64,000 nt of DNA. Source: Brevibacillus humidisoli. Its GTDB lineage: Bacteria; Bacillota; Bacilli; Brevibacillales; Brevibacillaceae. The notes below the pieces were generated by a model. It saw only the letters and a program-made list of their open reading frames with translations. It had not been told where the DNA came from and searched no databases. The stretch is from contig NZ_CP087263.1 of NCBI RefSeq assembly GCF_020923435.1, forward strand, positions 3,305,970 through 3,369,969, given 5' to 3'. The position numbers and the translations under genes were made by a program. Below are positions 17,483 to 26,858 of this stretch, piece after piece (position 1 is the first letter of the stretch; each line of letters starts with the position of its first letter).

Positions 17483-18781
17483 TTACGTCAACCGATACAC
17501 TTTGCTCGGCCTGCCTCGCGAAGCGTGAGATTCCTCACCGATGCACTCCACCAATTGGTTTTCGCAAAGGCTGGCTACGATCCGCCGGGCATTGCGGTGA
17601 GTCATCGACAGATACGAAGCCAGATCAGCGGTTGTAAAACTGTCCCACCCTTTGCGGCGTACCAGCGCTTCGATCTTCTTGTATGTTTTGATGCTGATGT
17701 TGGCTTGTTTCAATCTCTCGTGCAGTTCCTTATCCTCTGAGCGGTAGGCATAGGCCAATTCTTCCTTTTGACCGACAGATTCTACGATCTGTCCGTCATC
17801 TTGAACAATGATGATGCCACGCCCCTCTTTTTCCTTTGCATGCTGGACTGCACGTCGGGCATTGGTCTCCGCCGCGAAGACGGTCTCACCGAAGCCGATG
17901 CCAACCGCTACCGGATCGTCTACTTCCAGCGAAAGCTGCCGAACCGTATCTTGCAGCACAGGTATTTCTCGTTCAATCGCTCCGCGGGAACTAAATATCA
18001 CGTAACGCCCATTTCCCTTTTCCAACAGGGAACCGTCCAATTTCTCGCCCAGTTTCAGTAGCATTTCTTTTAGCCGGAGCTCCAGGTATTGCAGATGATA
18101 CGGTGTTTTTGCCTTTTCAATGATCTTGTCAAAATGTTCTACTTCAATGATTTCCACTCCAATTTGCGTATCTTTGAAGTAGGATGTCTTCATCTTTTCC
18201 AAAATGAGCTTCAACGTGGTGCGAATCACCATTTTGGTCGGTGAGATCCAGTAGGCCGGAATTCCTTCTTGTTGCAGCGCCAAGTAGGTAGCCTGAAAGC
18301 AGGTGACAGCGCCTTCCGTCTTCCCTTCCTGCCAGAGCTGCAGATGAAATCGAAACAGTTCGTCCGGTTGGATATAGTCGTCGTAGGTCTTAATGTAAAT
18401 CTCTTGCGTAGGTATGCCCAACTCTTGCAGTGCCTCCTCCACATCTTCGGACTGAACCGTATCGATGGAGACCCGCTCAAGAAACTTCTTTTGGTAATAA
18501 GCCATGTGAAAGAAACATTTATACAGACTGGATCCGGTATGCGGAATATAAACCAGGTGTTCCTCTGTTTGGAGGGCCTTCCTGGCAATCAGATACGGAA
18601 TCTGTCCGGTAAACAACCATCCGTCTACATCGGGATCGTGCTCTGCGACAATCTGTTTTGTTTCCTGGGCATTCTGGTAGGGATAGGCGATAAACTCCAT
18701 TTCTGCACGGAATTCCTTTGCCACTCCGAGAATGCGCTCAATCGATGGGCCGGGACCAACTACGCCGATTTTATAGGTCAT
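17483..18781 (-). CDS. putative transcriptional regulator of the abg cluster, unusual architecture
   Basis: A 432-residue protein that does not match a common regulator family. Residues 1-220 look like a soluble alpha/beta sensor (KIGVVGPGPSIERILGVAKEF, VDGWLFTGQIPYLIARKAL). Residues about 230-350 contain VAVGIGFGETVFAAETNARRA and GRGIIIVQDDGQI, reminiscent of degenerate GGDEF or GTP cyclohydrolase III-like folds. The last 70 residues are a winged HTH (TTADLASYLSMTHRNARRI, then RGRPSKVYRLT). It ends with its own terminator just before abgT, on the same strand, so control of abgT-abgB-abgA is likely. The ligand is unknown. No membrane segment is seen. Confidence 0.65.
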   Translation of the reverse strand: MTYKIGVVGPGPSIERILGVAKEFRAEMEFIAYPYQNAQETKQIVAEHDPDVDGWLFTGQIPYLIARKALQTEEHLVYIPHTGSSLYKCFFHMAYYQKKFLERVSIDTVQSEDVEEALQELGIPTQEIYIKTYDDYIQPDELFRFHLQLWQEGKTEGAVTCFQATYLALQQEGIPAYWISPTKMVIRTTLKLILEKMKTSYFKDTQIGVEIIEVEHFDKIIEKAKTPYHLQYLELRLKEMLLKLGEKLDGSLLEKGNGRYVIFSSRGAIEREIPVLQDTVRQLSLEVDDPVAVGIGFGETVFAAETNARRAVQHAKEKEGRGIIIVQDDGQIVESVGQKEELAYAYRSEDKELHERLKQANISIKTYKKIEALVRRKGWDSFTTADLASYLSMTHRNARRIVASLCENQLVECIGEESHASRGRPSKVYRLT

Positions 18782-18976
18782 CTCTCTAATACTCCCTTAT
18801 CGGTGAAGGATATCTGCTTTTATCTTACCAGATTGTGCAGTCAAAAAAAGAAGCACCTCCAACATCCACTCCGAAACCCGCCCCGATGTCTAAAACTGGG
18901 AAGGGGAAAGGACAGTTGAACGTGCTGCAACAATCAGCTTTTCATCGTTATGATCATGTAAGGGTGTGGGTGTTCC

Positions 18977-20530
18977 TTAGCCTATAATCTGCATGCCTCC
19001 GCCCCCGCCCATCATGCCTCCGCCGCCGTTCATCATCAGCACTTCATCACCCGGGTTGAGGCCGCTTTTGATCTCCACGTACTCGGCGCCCTCCACGCCA
19101 ATCTCCACCTCTTTTGGCATCGGTTCGCCCGTCTCTGGATTTTTCACCATCACGGTTCCTTTGCCTTCTTCGAGGATTTCAACCACGTTATACGGCAGAC
19201 GTGGGACGTTCTGTTGCTGATTGACGATTATGTCGCAATCGCCGGTCATCCCGTGCTTCATCTTCGCTCCGTCTTTGACGAGCACCTTAACCTCAAAGCG
19301 TACCGAGTTGTCTTCGCTGACACCCTCTTGCGGTATTTCTACCACCTCTCCCGGGAAGACCTCGATTCCGTAGGCGGTGACGTACACATCGACCGCTTGT
19401 CCTACTTGGATGTAGGGGATGTCTACCTCATCGACGCTGGCTTCCATGTAGACGGCAGACATGTCCATGATAATCATCGCCGTTTTGCCGGTGTCTACCT
19501 TCTCTCCCTCTTTGATCTCCAGGTCGGTGATCTGTCCGCTGATCGGTGCCACCACCTGTGCCTTGGATGCATCCGATTTCTTCTGCTGCAGGATGAGCTG
19601 CGACTCTTTCAATGCCAGTTCTTTTTCTTTGATTTCCAGATCGGTGTCCGACAGATCCACTTTTGCGATCAGTTGTCCTTTGTTCACCTTCTCATCATCG
19701 TCAATCAGCACGGTACTGATCTTCCCGATTGTTCCCGCCCTGATCTCGATGTCGTCCATCGCTTCAAACTGGTTGCTGTCCCAACTGTTAACGGTAATGC
19801 CCTCGGGTGTCTTGTATTGAATCATGCCCTTTTCCGATGGATGGACGGCACCGGGATTGTCTAGCAGCACTTCTACCTCGTACATCACGCCGCCTTCACT
19901 GGTTGCCCGTCCTTCCCGATCCACCTTGACCACGGTAGCAGGAAGATACACGAGTGAACCGCTCAAAAAGACGCTAACCTGCATCCCTTCCTTGAAGTGT
20001 TTGATCTGACTGGCGCCAAAAGCCCCTCTTAACTTCAGCTTGTCCGGGTTGGACAGTTTGGCGATCACCGTCTCTTTGGTCACTTCATCTCCCGGTTCCA
20101 CCAGCACTTCCGAGACGATCCCCTCTGCGTCAGCGTATACCTCCGGCTTTCGCGAACGCAAATCGGCGATCTCTTGCTGCAGCCGAGTGACGTTGATCTC
20201 CTGCTTTTGATACTCCAGAATGCTCTCGGAACTGTCGATCAAGAAGAGCGGATCCCCTGCGTTTACCTGCTGTCCTTCTGTTACGAAGATTTGCTCGATC
20301 TTTCCGCTCAATTCCGGTTTGATCTCTTCTCTTGCTTTTGCTTCAATCGTACCCGTAGCATAGATTGATTTTTTTACTTCTCCCAGCTCTACCTGCACCG
20401 TGGGGAACTCCGGCATCTGCTGCGTCATGTCTACCGGTTCCTCCTTTGGCATGAAAAACTGCCAGTAGACCAATCCCCCGATGAGGACGACCGCCACCCC
20501 GCCGATCGTCAACCATTTTTTCTTCGTCAT
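18977..20530 (-). CDS. HlyD/MacA-type efflux adaptor with Gly/Met-rich tail
   Basis: A 517-residue membrane-fusion protein. One N-terminal membrane helix (residues about 7-26) is followed by split lipoyl/barrel-sandwich halves (ATGTIEAKAREEIKPELSGKIEQIFV and GQITDLEIKEGEKVDTG). There is a coiled-coil hairpin rich in Lys/Glu/Gln and a beta-barrel region. In Gram-positive bacteria such adaptors link MacB-like ABC exporters to the cell-wall space. A second HlyD-like unit near residues 265-345 makes it longer than MacA (about 370). The tail has glycine and methionine repeats (MMNGGGGMMGGGGGM). It is third in the ATPase-permease-adaptor operon. The cargo is unknown. Confidence 0.85.
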   Translation of the reverse strand: MTKKKWLTIGGVAVVLIGGLVYWQFFMPKEEPVDMTQQMPEFPTVQVELGEVKKSIYATGTIEAKAREEIKPELSGKIEQIFVTEGQQVNAGDPLFLIDSSESILEYQKQEINVTRLQQEIADLRSRKPEVYADAEGIVSEVLVEPGDEVTKETVIAKLSNPDKLKLRGAFGASQIKHFKEGMQVSVFLSGSLVYLPATVVKVDREGRATSEGGVMYEVEVLLDNPGAVHPSEKGMIQYKTPEGITVNSWDSNQFEAMDDIEIRAGTIGKISTVLIDDDEKVNKGQLIAKVDLSDTDLEIKEKELALKESQLILQQKKSDASKAQVVAPISGQITDLEIKEGEKVDTGKTAMIIMDMSAVYMEASVDEVDIPYIQVGQAVDVYVTAYGIEVFPGEVVEIPQEGVSEDNSVRFEVKVLVKDGAKMKHGMTGDCDIIVNQQQNVPRLPYNVVEILEEGKGTVMVKNPETGEPMPKEVEIGVEGAEYVEIKSGLNPGDEVLMMNGGGGMMGGGGGMQIIG

Positions 20531-20581
20531 TGCTCTTCCTCCTACCTATGTACCGCATCGCTCTTAGCGTACGTATGATTG

Positions 20582-22012
20582 CTACTGTGAACGGATTGCT
20601 TCCAAAGCGCTCAAGCGCGAGGCGCGAAACGCCGGAAAAATCCCTGCCAACAGGCCGATGACAAAGGAGAACAAAATCGCAAACCAGGCCAGCCACATCG
20701 GAATAACAGCAAGCTGGGTGATGGCCTCCTCCGGCCCAGGTCCACCGCCGAACATGTTGAAGTCCGGATTGTTCGCCGCCAGGTAATTGAGGCCGGAAAC
20801 AGCCGCATAAGCAATCCCCAGGCCGGTAATCCCGCCGATTAAGCCAATCGCGCCTGACTCAATCAAAAACAGCCAGCGAATGTTGTAGACCGTGGCACCG
20901 ATCACCTTCATGATCCCGATCTCCTTGGTCCGCTCCAGGATGGACATGATCATCGTATTGATGATCCCGATAGAAGCGACCAGCAATGAAACGGCAGCGA
21001 TCCCCCCGAGGATCATCTGGACAACGAAGAAAAACTTGTTGATCTCCTCCAGCGCACTTGCCGGCGACCAGATATCGAATCCCCGCTGCTTGATCTGTTG
21101 CACAGCTGACTCCACTTTCTCCCGCGATTCCACTTTCACCGTGATTGAATCAAACTCGATCTGTGACTGTTCCGCCCGTGATCGATCCCGCGCTTCTCCT
21201 GATCCTCTTTCCGGATTGGCCCACTTGTTCAACTCTTCGATCAGGTCCATGGGGACGTAGGCGACAGAACCGCCGTAGTAGCGATTTTCCTCTTGTTTCA
21301 ATTGACCGACGATCCGCACGCGTATTTCTTTTTTCTCAAATTTGGGCTCGTCATTCTCGTCCATAATCTGCCTGGTGATAACCAGTGAACCAGTCATCCC
21401 CACTACATTGGGCAAGTTTGCTTCGCCACCCGAATCACGATTGAAAAACCTAGGGTTGGGAGCCTGATTCTGGTTTTGGTTGCGGAGGCGCGCCTCCCGT
21501 TTTTCTTTCTCCACATCCCTCAGTCTGCGGAGTACGTCGTACGAGATGACGATCTCATTTTTGGGTCCATTGAGAAACTCACCCTTTTCAATATCCTTGC
21601 CCTTAAACGCAATCGCCTCGCGTACGTCTACGCCCGTCAACCGCACATGCCCTTCCAGGCGTCCAACCTTCAACTCCCCTTCTGCACGGAGCTCTTTGAC
21701 CGGCATGACCGCTTGTACTCCCGGCACCTGCTTCAGCTCATTCACCGCATCCCAATTCAACTGTTTCTGTTGATCGGGGGGAATTGGCGTCTGTTCATCC
21801 GGCATCAGAAAAGCAGGCTGTACTTCCATCTCTGTCAAGTTCCCGAAATTCTCCAAACTTTTTACCGCATTGTCGCGCAACCCAATACTAAGCGAAATCA
21901 TAGCCACGATCGCTGCTGTTCCGATCATGACCCCGATGGACGTCAAGATCGTCCGCAGTTTCATTCGCCACAAGTTGCGCCAAACCAGCAGCAGTGAATC
22001 AATCAGTTTCAT
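20582..22012 (-). CDS. MacB-like ABC transporter permease
   Basis: A 476-residue FtsX/MacB-type permease. The N-terminal helix (LRTILTSIGVMIGTAAIVAMISL) is followed by a large extracellular domain of about 280 residues and three C-terminal helices. The motif LERTKEIGIMKVIGATVYNIRW is typical of MacB/LolC proteins, and it ends PAFRASRLSALEAIRS. The extracellular domain carries an Arg/Asn/Gln-rich stretch (EKEKREARLRNQNQNQAPN). Together with the ATPase just upstream and the adaptor just downstream it should form a mechanotransmission-type exporter of a peptide, drug or lipid. Confidence 0.88.
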   Translation of the reverse strand: MKLIDSLLLVWRNLWRMKLRTILTSIGVMIGTAAIVAMISLSIGLRDNAVKSLENFGNLTEMEVQPAFLMPDEQTPIPPDQQKQLNWDAVNELKQVPGVQAVMPVKELRAEGELKVGRLEGHVRLTGVDVREAIAFKGKDIEKGEFLNGPKNEIVISYDVLRRLRDVEKEKREARLRNQNQNQAPNPRFFNRDSGGEANLPNVVGMTGSLVITRQIMDENDEPKFEKKEIRVRIVGQLKQEENRYYGGSVAYVPMDLIEELNKWANPERGSGEARDRSRAEQSQIEFDSITVKVESREKVESAVQQIKQRGFDIWSPASALEEINKFFFVVQMILGGIAAVSLLVASIGIINTMIMSILERTKEIGIMKVIGATVYNIRWLFLIESGAIGLIGGITGLGIAYAAVSGLNYLAANNPDFNMFGGGPGPEEAITQLAVIPMWLAWFAILFSFVIGLLAGIFPAFRASRLSALEAIRSQ

Positions 22013-22041
22013 TTCTTCTCCACCTGCATTTCTTATCGCTT

Positions 22042-22746
22042 CTAGGCATGAACGGATTGCAGTTCGTCGATAATCCGCCCGTCCTTTAGGAAAATGGTCC
22101 GATCTGACTGCTTCGCCACCTGATCGTCATGGGTCACGATGATAAACGTAGTGCCGTTCTCGCTGTTTAGGGAACGCATCAACTGAAGGATCTCCAGTTC
22201 CGTCACACTGTCCAGGTTCCCTGTAGGCTCGTCCGCCAAGACAATGTTCGGCTTGTTGACGAGCGCACGGGCAATACTGACACGCTGCTGTTGCCCGCCG
22301 CTCAGCTCATTGGGCTTATGGTGGATGCGATCTCCTAAACCGACCAATTCCAGCATTTCAGCTGCTCTCTGGCGACGTTTCCGCTTTTTTTCGCCGGAAA
22401 AGACCAGTGGCAGCTCCACATTTTCCACTGCCGTCAAGGTAGGCAACAGATTAAATGATTGAAATACAAAACCTAAATAATTGCGTCGAAAGATACACAG
22501 CTTATTTTCATTTAAACGGGAGATCTCCTGTCCACTGACCCAAATCGTACCTTGTTCCGGTTTGGTCAACCCCGCCAGCAGGTTAAGCAGGCTGGTCTTG
22601 CCGGAACCGGAAGAACCGCAGAGGGCGACGAACTCCCCCGCCTTGATATGAAGCGAGATATCATACAGCACCGGTACCTTTAGCTTGCCGCTGCTGTAGC
22701 TGTGATTAACCCCTTCAACCGTCAACTCGCCGATCGAATTCGTCAT
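22042..22746 (-). CDS. ABC transporter ATP-binding protein, MacB/LolD type
   Basis: A 234-residue ATPase. Walker A is GSSGSGKTS, the Q-loop FVFQSFNLLPTLTAVENVELPLVF is typical of the LolD/MacB group, the signature is LSGGQQQRVSIARALV, and Walker B VLADEPTGNLD leads to the switch region IIVTHDDQVAKQSDR. It energises the MacB-like permease. The ATG at 22746 begins the domain normally; a longer reading to 22821 lacks a ribosome site. It is the first gene of the operon, so the promoter and any operator lie in 22747-23329. Confidence 0.9.
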   Translation of the reverse strand: MTNSIGELTVEGVNHSYSSGKLKVPVLYDISLHIKAGEFVALCGSSGSGKTSLLNLLAGLTKPEQGTIWVSGQEISRLNENKLCIFRRNYLGFVFQSFNLLPTLTAVENVELPLVFSGEKKRKRRQRAAEMLELVGLGDRIHHKPNELSGGQQQRVSIARALVNKPNIVLADEPTGNLDSVTELEILQLMRSLNSENGTTFIIVTHDDQVAKQSDRTIFLKDGRIIDELQSVHA

Positions 22747-23134
22747 GTTTCGCTCATCCTCAACTCTCCAATGATTAGATTTGTCTATTGCTGGGTGTAG
22801 TCCCTCATTAGTATGACGCATGACTTACCTGTTAGGTTACACCAGTTTTTTTACAGAAAATGTGACAAGGAGGTGAAGGCAGGTAAAGATTTCTCAACGT
22901 AATGCTGGCGCGAAGACCGATTCGGAGGACTTACGAACGCTGTATCCATGATGGTACTCTGCTCCCTCCATCGGCAGATCCCCAAAAAGATTGCCATGCC
23001 GCCCAAGAACAGTGAACCATAGTGATCAAACAAGACGATATTTAGATGTGCAGCATCTACGGCTTGTGGGAGCAGTAAGATCCTCATTGACATCGTAGAC
23101 GGACCATTTTTTTACATGCTCCTAGTCAAGCAAT
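22747..23134. other. intergenic region upstream of the exporter operon
   Basis: No supported gene lies here. An 80-codon reading frame on the minus strand has no ribosome site or recognisable product. The stretch should hold the leader of the exporter operon. Next to it, 23135-23276 holds the repeated GTATTATAAC motifs. Confidence 0.4.
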
Positions 23135-23276
23135 GTATTATAACAGATGAAGAATTTCCAAAAAGTTATAATACACCGAAATATGGAGCATACACGTAAA
23201 AACGCTAGGAAACGGAACAAAAACACGCACTAATGTAGTATAACAAATCTTTCGTTATAACGCATTGTTATAATAC
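23135..23276. repeat. two copies of a long-spaced inverted repeat, GTATTATAAC / GTTATAATAC
   Basis: The first pair is GTATTATAAC (23135-23144) with GTTATAATAC (23165-23174). The second pair is GTAGTATAAC (23235-23244) with GTTATAATAC (23267-23276). The left arms are exactly 100 bp apart. A palindrome CGTTATAACG (23253-23262) lies inside the second pair. The layout suggests cooperative binding sites of a dimeric regulator upstream of the exporter operon. The arms also contain TATAAT, so some may double as -10 boxes. Confidence 0.55.
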
Positions 23277-23280
23277 AATA

Positions 23281-23311
23281 AGAAAAAAACTGCCTCTGGC
23301 CCGAGGCAGTT
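23281..23311 (-). terminator. terminator of the 2-oxoacid oxidoreductase operon
   Basis: AACTGCCTC (23288-23296) pairs with GAGGCAGTT (23303-23311) around a 6-base loop. On the minus strand it is followed by seven T's. It lies 19 bp after the stop codon of the alpha/beta gene. Confidence 0.9.
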
Positions 23312-23329
23312 CAGTTCAGGGATTGCACG

Positions 23330-25636
23330 TTACAGATACGGATTTTCGTGTTTTGCCTTGAGGATCGTCCAACGACGCTCTACCTCCCGCTCGAAATGCT
23401 GCAGGGCCTCAGCGTAATCGGGCTTCACCATGTGCCTGGTTTTGCCCATCGTTTTGAGCCAATCAGCGAGCGGGATTTTCTTGTTCTTTTCCTCCGGGTT
23501 GTAGGTAATCGTCGTAACCCCTCTTTCCACCTCGTAGAGCGGGAAGAAACAGGAGTTGACGGCGGCTCCCACGATGTCGGTGCCATCCTGGTCTTCCGAC
23601 AGCCAGTTCAGCGGACAGGTGATCAGGATTTTTCCGTAGACCAACCCTTCATTTTGCGCGTACCATTGTGCTTTGGCCGCTTTTTTGACCAGATCCTGCG
23701 GAAACGCTTCGGAACCGGTGAATACATACGGGATATTGGTGGCGGCCATGATCTGTGCCGTGTCTTTGTGGTGGAACAGCTTGCCTCCTTGATGGGAACC
23801 GACATTGGAAGTAGAGGTGCGATGTCCGATCGGTGTGGAGTAGGACAGCTGGGCACCGGTATTCATGTACCCTTCGTTGTCGTATTCGAGGATGATCATC
23901 TTGTGGTTGCGAAGAGCCGCGCCGATCGCCGGTCCCATACCGATATCCATGCCGCCGTCACCGGTGACCATGACGAACGTAAAGTCGTCCTTCAGGTTGA
24001 GGTGGTCCAGCTCCCCTCTGCGCTTCCTCTCCCAGAACATTTCAACAACACCGGACAAGGTAGCGGCACCGTTCTGAAACAGGTTGTGGATATAGGTTGC
24101 TTTATGGGCAGAATAGGGGAATCCTGTCGTGACCACCATGGCACATCCAGTCTGGAACAAGGCGACGATATCTCCCTCGATCCCTTTAAAGAACAACTCG
24201 AGGCCGGAGAAGATACCGCATCCGGGACAGGCGCCGTGGCCGGGTGCCAGCCGTTTTGGCTTCTTGGTCAGGGAACGCAGAGGCGGGATGCGGACGTTTA
24301 GCTTGCCCGTCTCTTCGTTGGGTGTGACGGTGATCAGACCGGTTTTCAGATCCTCATACTTCATCGGGTTGAGGATCCGCTGCGGCGCTTTCTCCGGATC
24401 GCCTGGCGTATGTCCGTAGTAGTCAAAAGGTACCTCTACTCTGCCTTTTGCTAGTGCATCGAGCGCCAACTGGAAGAAGTGATGGCCATCTTCGGCATAA
24501 AAATCCTTTCCGCCCAAGCCGTACACTCTGCTGATGACCATCGTGTCGTGGTTTTGGTGGGTAAATAAGGCGGCCTTGATCTCGTTTACCATATTGCCGC
24601 CATGTGCTCCGTACGAATCGGCGCGGTCCCCGACGGTTACGGCCTTCACATGACGCAGTGCATCTGCGATCGCCTTTTGCGGGAACGGGCGAATCAGATT
24701 GGGGGCGATGGAGCCCGCTTTAATTCCCTTGGCTCGCAATTGGTCGACGACGTCCTTGATGATTTCAGAGGCTGAATTGAGCAAGAAGACAGCTACTTCA
24801 GCATCTTCCATTCGGTACAAGTCGAGGATCGGGTAATCGCGCCCGGTCAGCTCCGCATATTCTTTGCGAATGCGATCATAGACCCGCTCTGCGTTGTACA
24901 TGGCAACGGACTGCTGGTAACAGTTGTTGATGTAATCCGGCTCGTTCATGTACGGTCCTACCGTGACCGGGTTGTCGCGATCCAGGGTGTCGGGGAAACC
25001 GGTTGGCGGCTGTGGTCCGATAAAGGCATGCACGTCTTCGCGGTGGGCAAAGACTTCTACGCGCCGCTTCTGATGCGAGGTGAAGTATCCGTCTGATGCG
25101 ACCAGCACCGGCAATCTCACTTCCGGGTCTTCAGCCAGTTTGATCGCCATGATGTTCATGTCGTATACCGCCTGCGGATCGCGGCACATCAGGATCGGCC
25201 AGCCGGTATTCAAAGCAAAGTAGAGGTCAGAGTGATCCCCGTGAATGTCCAGCGGGCCCGAAACGGAGCGGCAGACCAGATTCATCACCATCGGAAACCG
25301 TGTACCGGACTGTACCGGCATCTGTTCCAGCATGTAGAGGTATCCGTTGGCACTGGTGGCGTTGAACACCCGTCCGCCTGCTGTCGAGGCGCCATAACAG
25401 AGTCCGGCTGATCCGTGCTCTCCGTCGGCCGGGATGAGGACAATGTCATGTTGCCCGTTAGCCTTCATCAAATCGAGGAATTGTGCCACCTCGGTAGATG
25501 GAGAAATCGGGAAGTAGCCCATGATGTGGTAGTTGATCTGGTGGGCCGCATAAGCCGCCATCTCATTGCCGGATTCATACACGATTTTTTGCTCTACTTT
25601 TCCCTTTTTCGCTTCTTGCGAAAGGTCGATCGCCAT
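23330..25636 (-). CDS. 2-oxoacid:ferredoxin oxidoreductase, fused alpha-beta subunit
   Basis: A 768-residue fusion. Residues 1-420 are the alpha part (GYFPISPSTEVAQFLD, a DGEHGSAGLCYGASTAGGR segment, LDIHGDHSDLYFA). Residues about 455-768 are the TPP-binding beta part, with HGACPGCGIFSGLELFFKG, FQTGCAMVVTTGFPYSAH and the TPP motif GDGGMDIGMGPAIGAALRNH ending at YDNEGYMNTGAQLS. With the gamma-delta partner upstream it decarboxylates a 2-oxoacid to acyl-CoA and reduces ferredoxin. Pyruvate, 2-oxoglutarate and branched 2-oxoacids all remain possible. A strong terminator follows. Such enzymes are oxygen sensitive in many hosts but also occur in aerobic Bacillales. Confidence 0.87.
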   Translation of the reverse strand: MAIDLSQEAKKGKVEQKIVYESGNEMAAYAAHQINYHIMGYFPISPSTEVAQFLDLMKANGQHDIVLIPADGEHGSAGLCYGASTAGGRVFNATSANGYLYMLEQMPVQSGTRFPMVMNLVCRSVSGPLDIHGDHSDLYFALNTGWPILMCRDPQAVYDMNIMAIKLAEDPEVRLPVLVASDGYFTSHQKRRVEVFAHREDVHAFIGPQPPTGFPDTLDRDNPVTVGPYMNEPDYINNCYQQSVAMYNAERVYDRIRKEYAELTGRDYPILDLYRMEDAEVAVFLLNSASEIIKDVVDQLRAKGIKAGSIAPNLIRPFPQKAIADALRHVKAVTVGDRADSYGAHGGNMVNEIKAALFTHQNHDTMVISRVYGLGGKDFYAEDGHHFFQLALDALAKGRVEVPFDYYGHTPGDPEKAPQRILNPMKYEDLKTGLITVTPNEETGKLNVRIPPLRSLTKKPKRLAPGHGACPGCGIFSGLELFFKGIEGDIVALFQTGCAMVVTTGFPYSAHKATYIHNLFQNGAATLSGVVEMFWERKRRGELDHLNLKDDFTFVMVTGDGGMDIGMGPAIGAALRNHKMIILEYDNEGYMNTGAQLSYSTPIGHRTSTSNVGSHQGGKLFHHKDTAQIMAATNIPYVFTGSEAFPQDLVKKAAKAQWYAQNEGLVYGKILITCPLNWLSEDQDGTDIVGAAVNSCFFPLYEVERGVTTITYNPEEKNKKIPLADWLKTMGKTRHMVKPDYAEALQHFEREVERRWTILKAKHENPYL

Positions 25637-25664
25637 ATGTCATTCCACCTTTCCATTGGAATTT

Positions 25665-26672
25665 TTAGCGAACTGCCAAATCGAAACGATGAGGCACCCG
25701 ATGCTGCTCGGCGTATCCCTCCTCTTCCCGGGCATCGGACAATGCTTCAGTCGGACAGGCTTGCACACACTTGAGACAGCCTTTGCAGTACTGATAGTCG
25801 ATGCCTTGCAGGAACATTTGCGGACGTCCTTTCTTGTCCGGCTTCTCTTCCCAGACGAAGCAAAAATCAGGGCATACATTGTCACAAGCGGCGCAGTGAA
25901 TGCACTTCTCATCGGCAAAGTGGGGCATCATCCCCGCACGGGAGATGCTGAGATCCTTGAGAATGCTGTTGCCGGGATTGGTGATGGTGCCGCCGATCGG
26001 CTGTGTCTCATAGCCGAGAATCGGCGTATCCATACGGATTACCGGCGGCATCTCCTGTCCTGGCGGAACGGCAAAGGTCTCCGAGACAACCTCTTTGTAA
26101 CCCCTTTCAAAAGCGTTCAGAGCAGGTTGGACCGCCTGTGGGTATTTCTTCTCCAACGCCTTGCGGATCACGTCGCGCATCGCCTGCGGATCGAGAAAGT
26201 CACAGAGTCGGAACAATGCGCCCAGCATGACCATGTTGACCCGGTTTTTCTCCTCCAGTGCAATCCCGATCGCATCGACGACAGCGATTGTACCGCCTAC
26301 CATGTTCAGCTTTTCCTTCAGTACCGCGGGCGATTGGGTGGAATTGACCAAGACCAGGCTGTCTTCGTAGATTCCGCTGACGACGTTGACGGTCTTGGAC
26401 AAGGATTCATGGAAGATTCCGACGACGTGAGGCCGCTCTACCGGAGAGGTTGCCCGGATATGGGTGTTGGTGTCGCAAAAGCGGATATGCGCTTTGACCG
26501 GAGACCCTTTTTTCTCCGATCCGTAGGAGGAAAAACTGACGCCGTTGAGTCCCACACCCATCACGCCTGCTTCAGCCAGCATCTTGCCCGCCAGATTGGC
26601 TCCCAGCCCGCCAATCGACTCCAGCCGAATCTCAAAAAAACCGAGGTCGTTCTTTTTGGGCAATGTAACCAT
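25665..26672 (-). CDS. 2-oxoacid:ferredoxin oxidoreductase, fused gamma-delta subunit
   Basis: A 335-residue fusion. Residues 1-200 are the gamma domain that closes over CoA (EIRLESIGGLGANLAGKMLAE, AHIRFCDTNTHIRATSPVERP). Residues about 250-320 are a delta-type bacterial ferredoxin with two 4Fe-4S motifs, CIHCAACDNVCPDFCF and CKGCLKCVQACPTEAL. It passes electrons from the TPP centre to ferredoxin. The ATG at 26672 follows AAAGGAG; upstream in-frame codons to 26858 have no family similarity. It is 28 bp before the alpha-beta gene. Confidence 0.87.
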   Translation of the reverse strand: MVTLPKKNDLGFFEIRLESIGGLGANLAGKMLAEAGVMGVGLNGVSFSSYGSEKKGSPVKAHIRFCDTNTHIRATSPVERPHVVGIFHESLSKTVNVVSGIYEDSLVLVNSTQSPAVLKEKLNMVGGTIAVVDAIGIALEEKNRVNMVMLGALFRLCDFLDPQAMRDVIRKALEKKYPQAVQPALNAFERGYKEVVSETFAVPPGQEMPPVIRMDTPILGYETQPIGGTITNPGNSILKDLSISRAGMMPHFADEKCIHCAACDNVCPDFCFVWEEKPDKKGRPQMFLQGIDYQYCKGCLKCVQACPTEALSDAREEEGYAEQHRVPHRFDLAVR

Positions 26673-26858
26673 CCACACAACTCCTTTCGTCATTTTTTCA
26701 TTCCTGCCAAACAAGCAGCAGGAAAGTTTAAAATAATCAAAAAACTTTAGCTGTAAAGAAGTAAGGCTCCTGATGCGGTTTGTCATTATTATAAACCATC
26801 CATCGCGGGTATGGATAGAGGAAGCGCAGCAATCTCTAGTCAAGTACTTGTGAGACAC

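Noticed and set aside
22851..23093. An 80-codon frame upstream of the exporter ATPase
   Set aside because: No ribosome site, no family similarity and atypical composition. It is more likely leader or promoter DNA.
26673..26858. A 62-residue N-terminal extension of the gamma-delta oxidoreductase subunit
   Set aside because: The internal ATG has an ideal AAAGGAG site and matches family starts. The extension is not conserved-looking.
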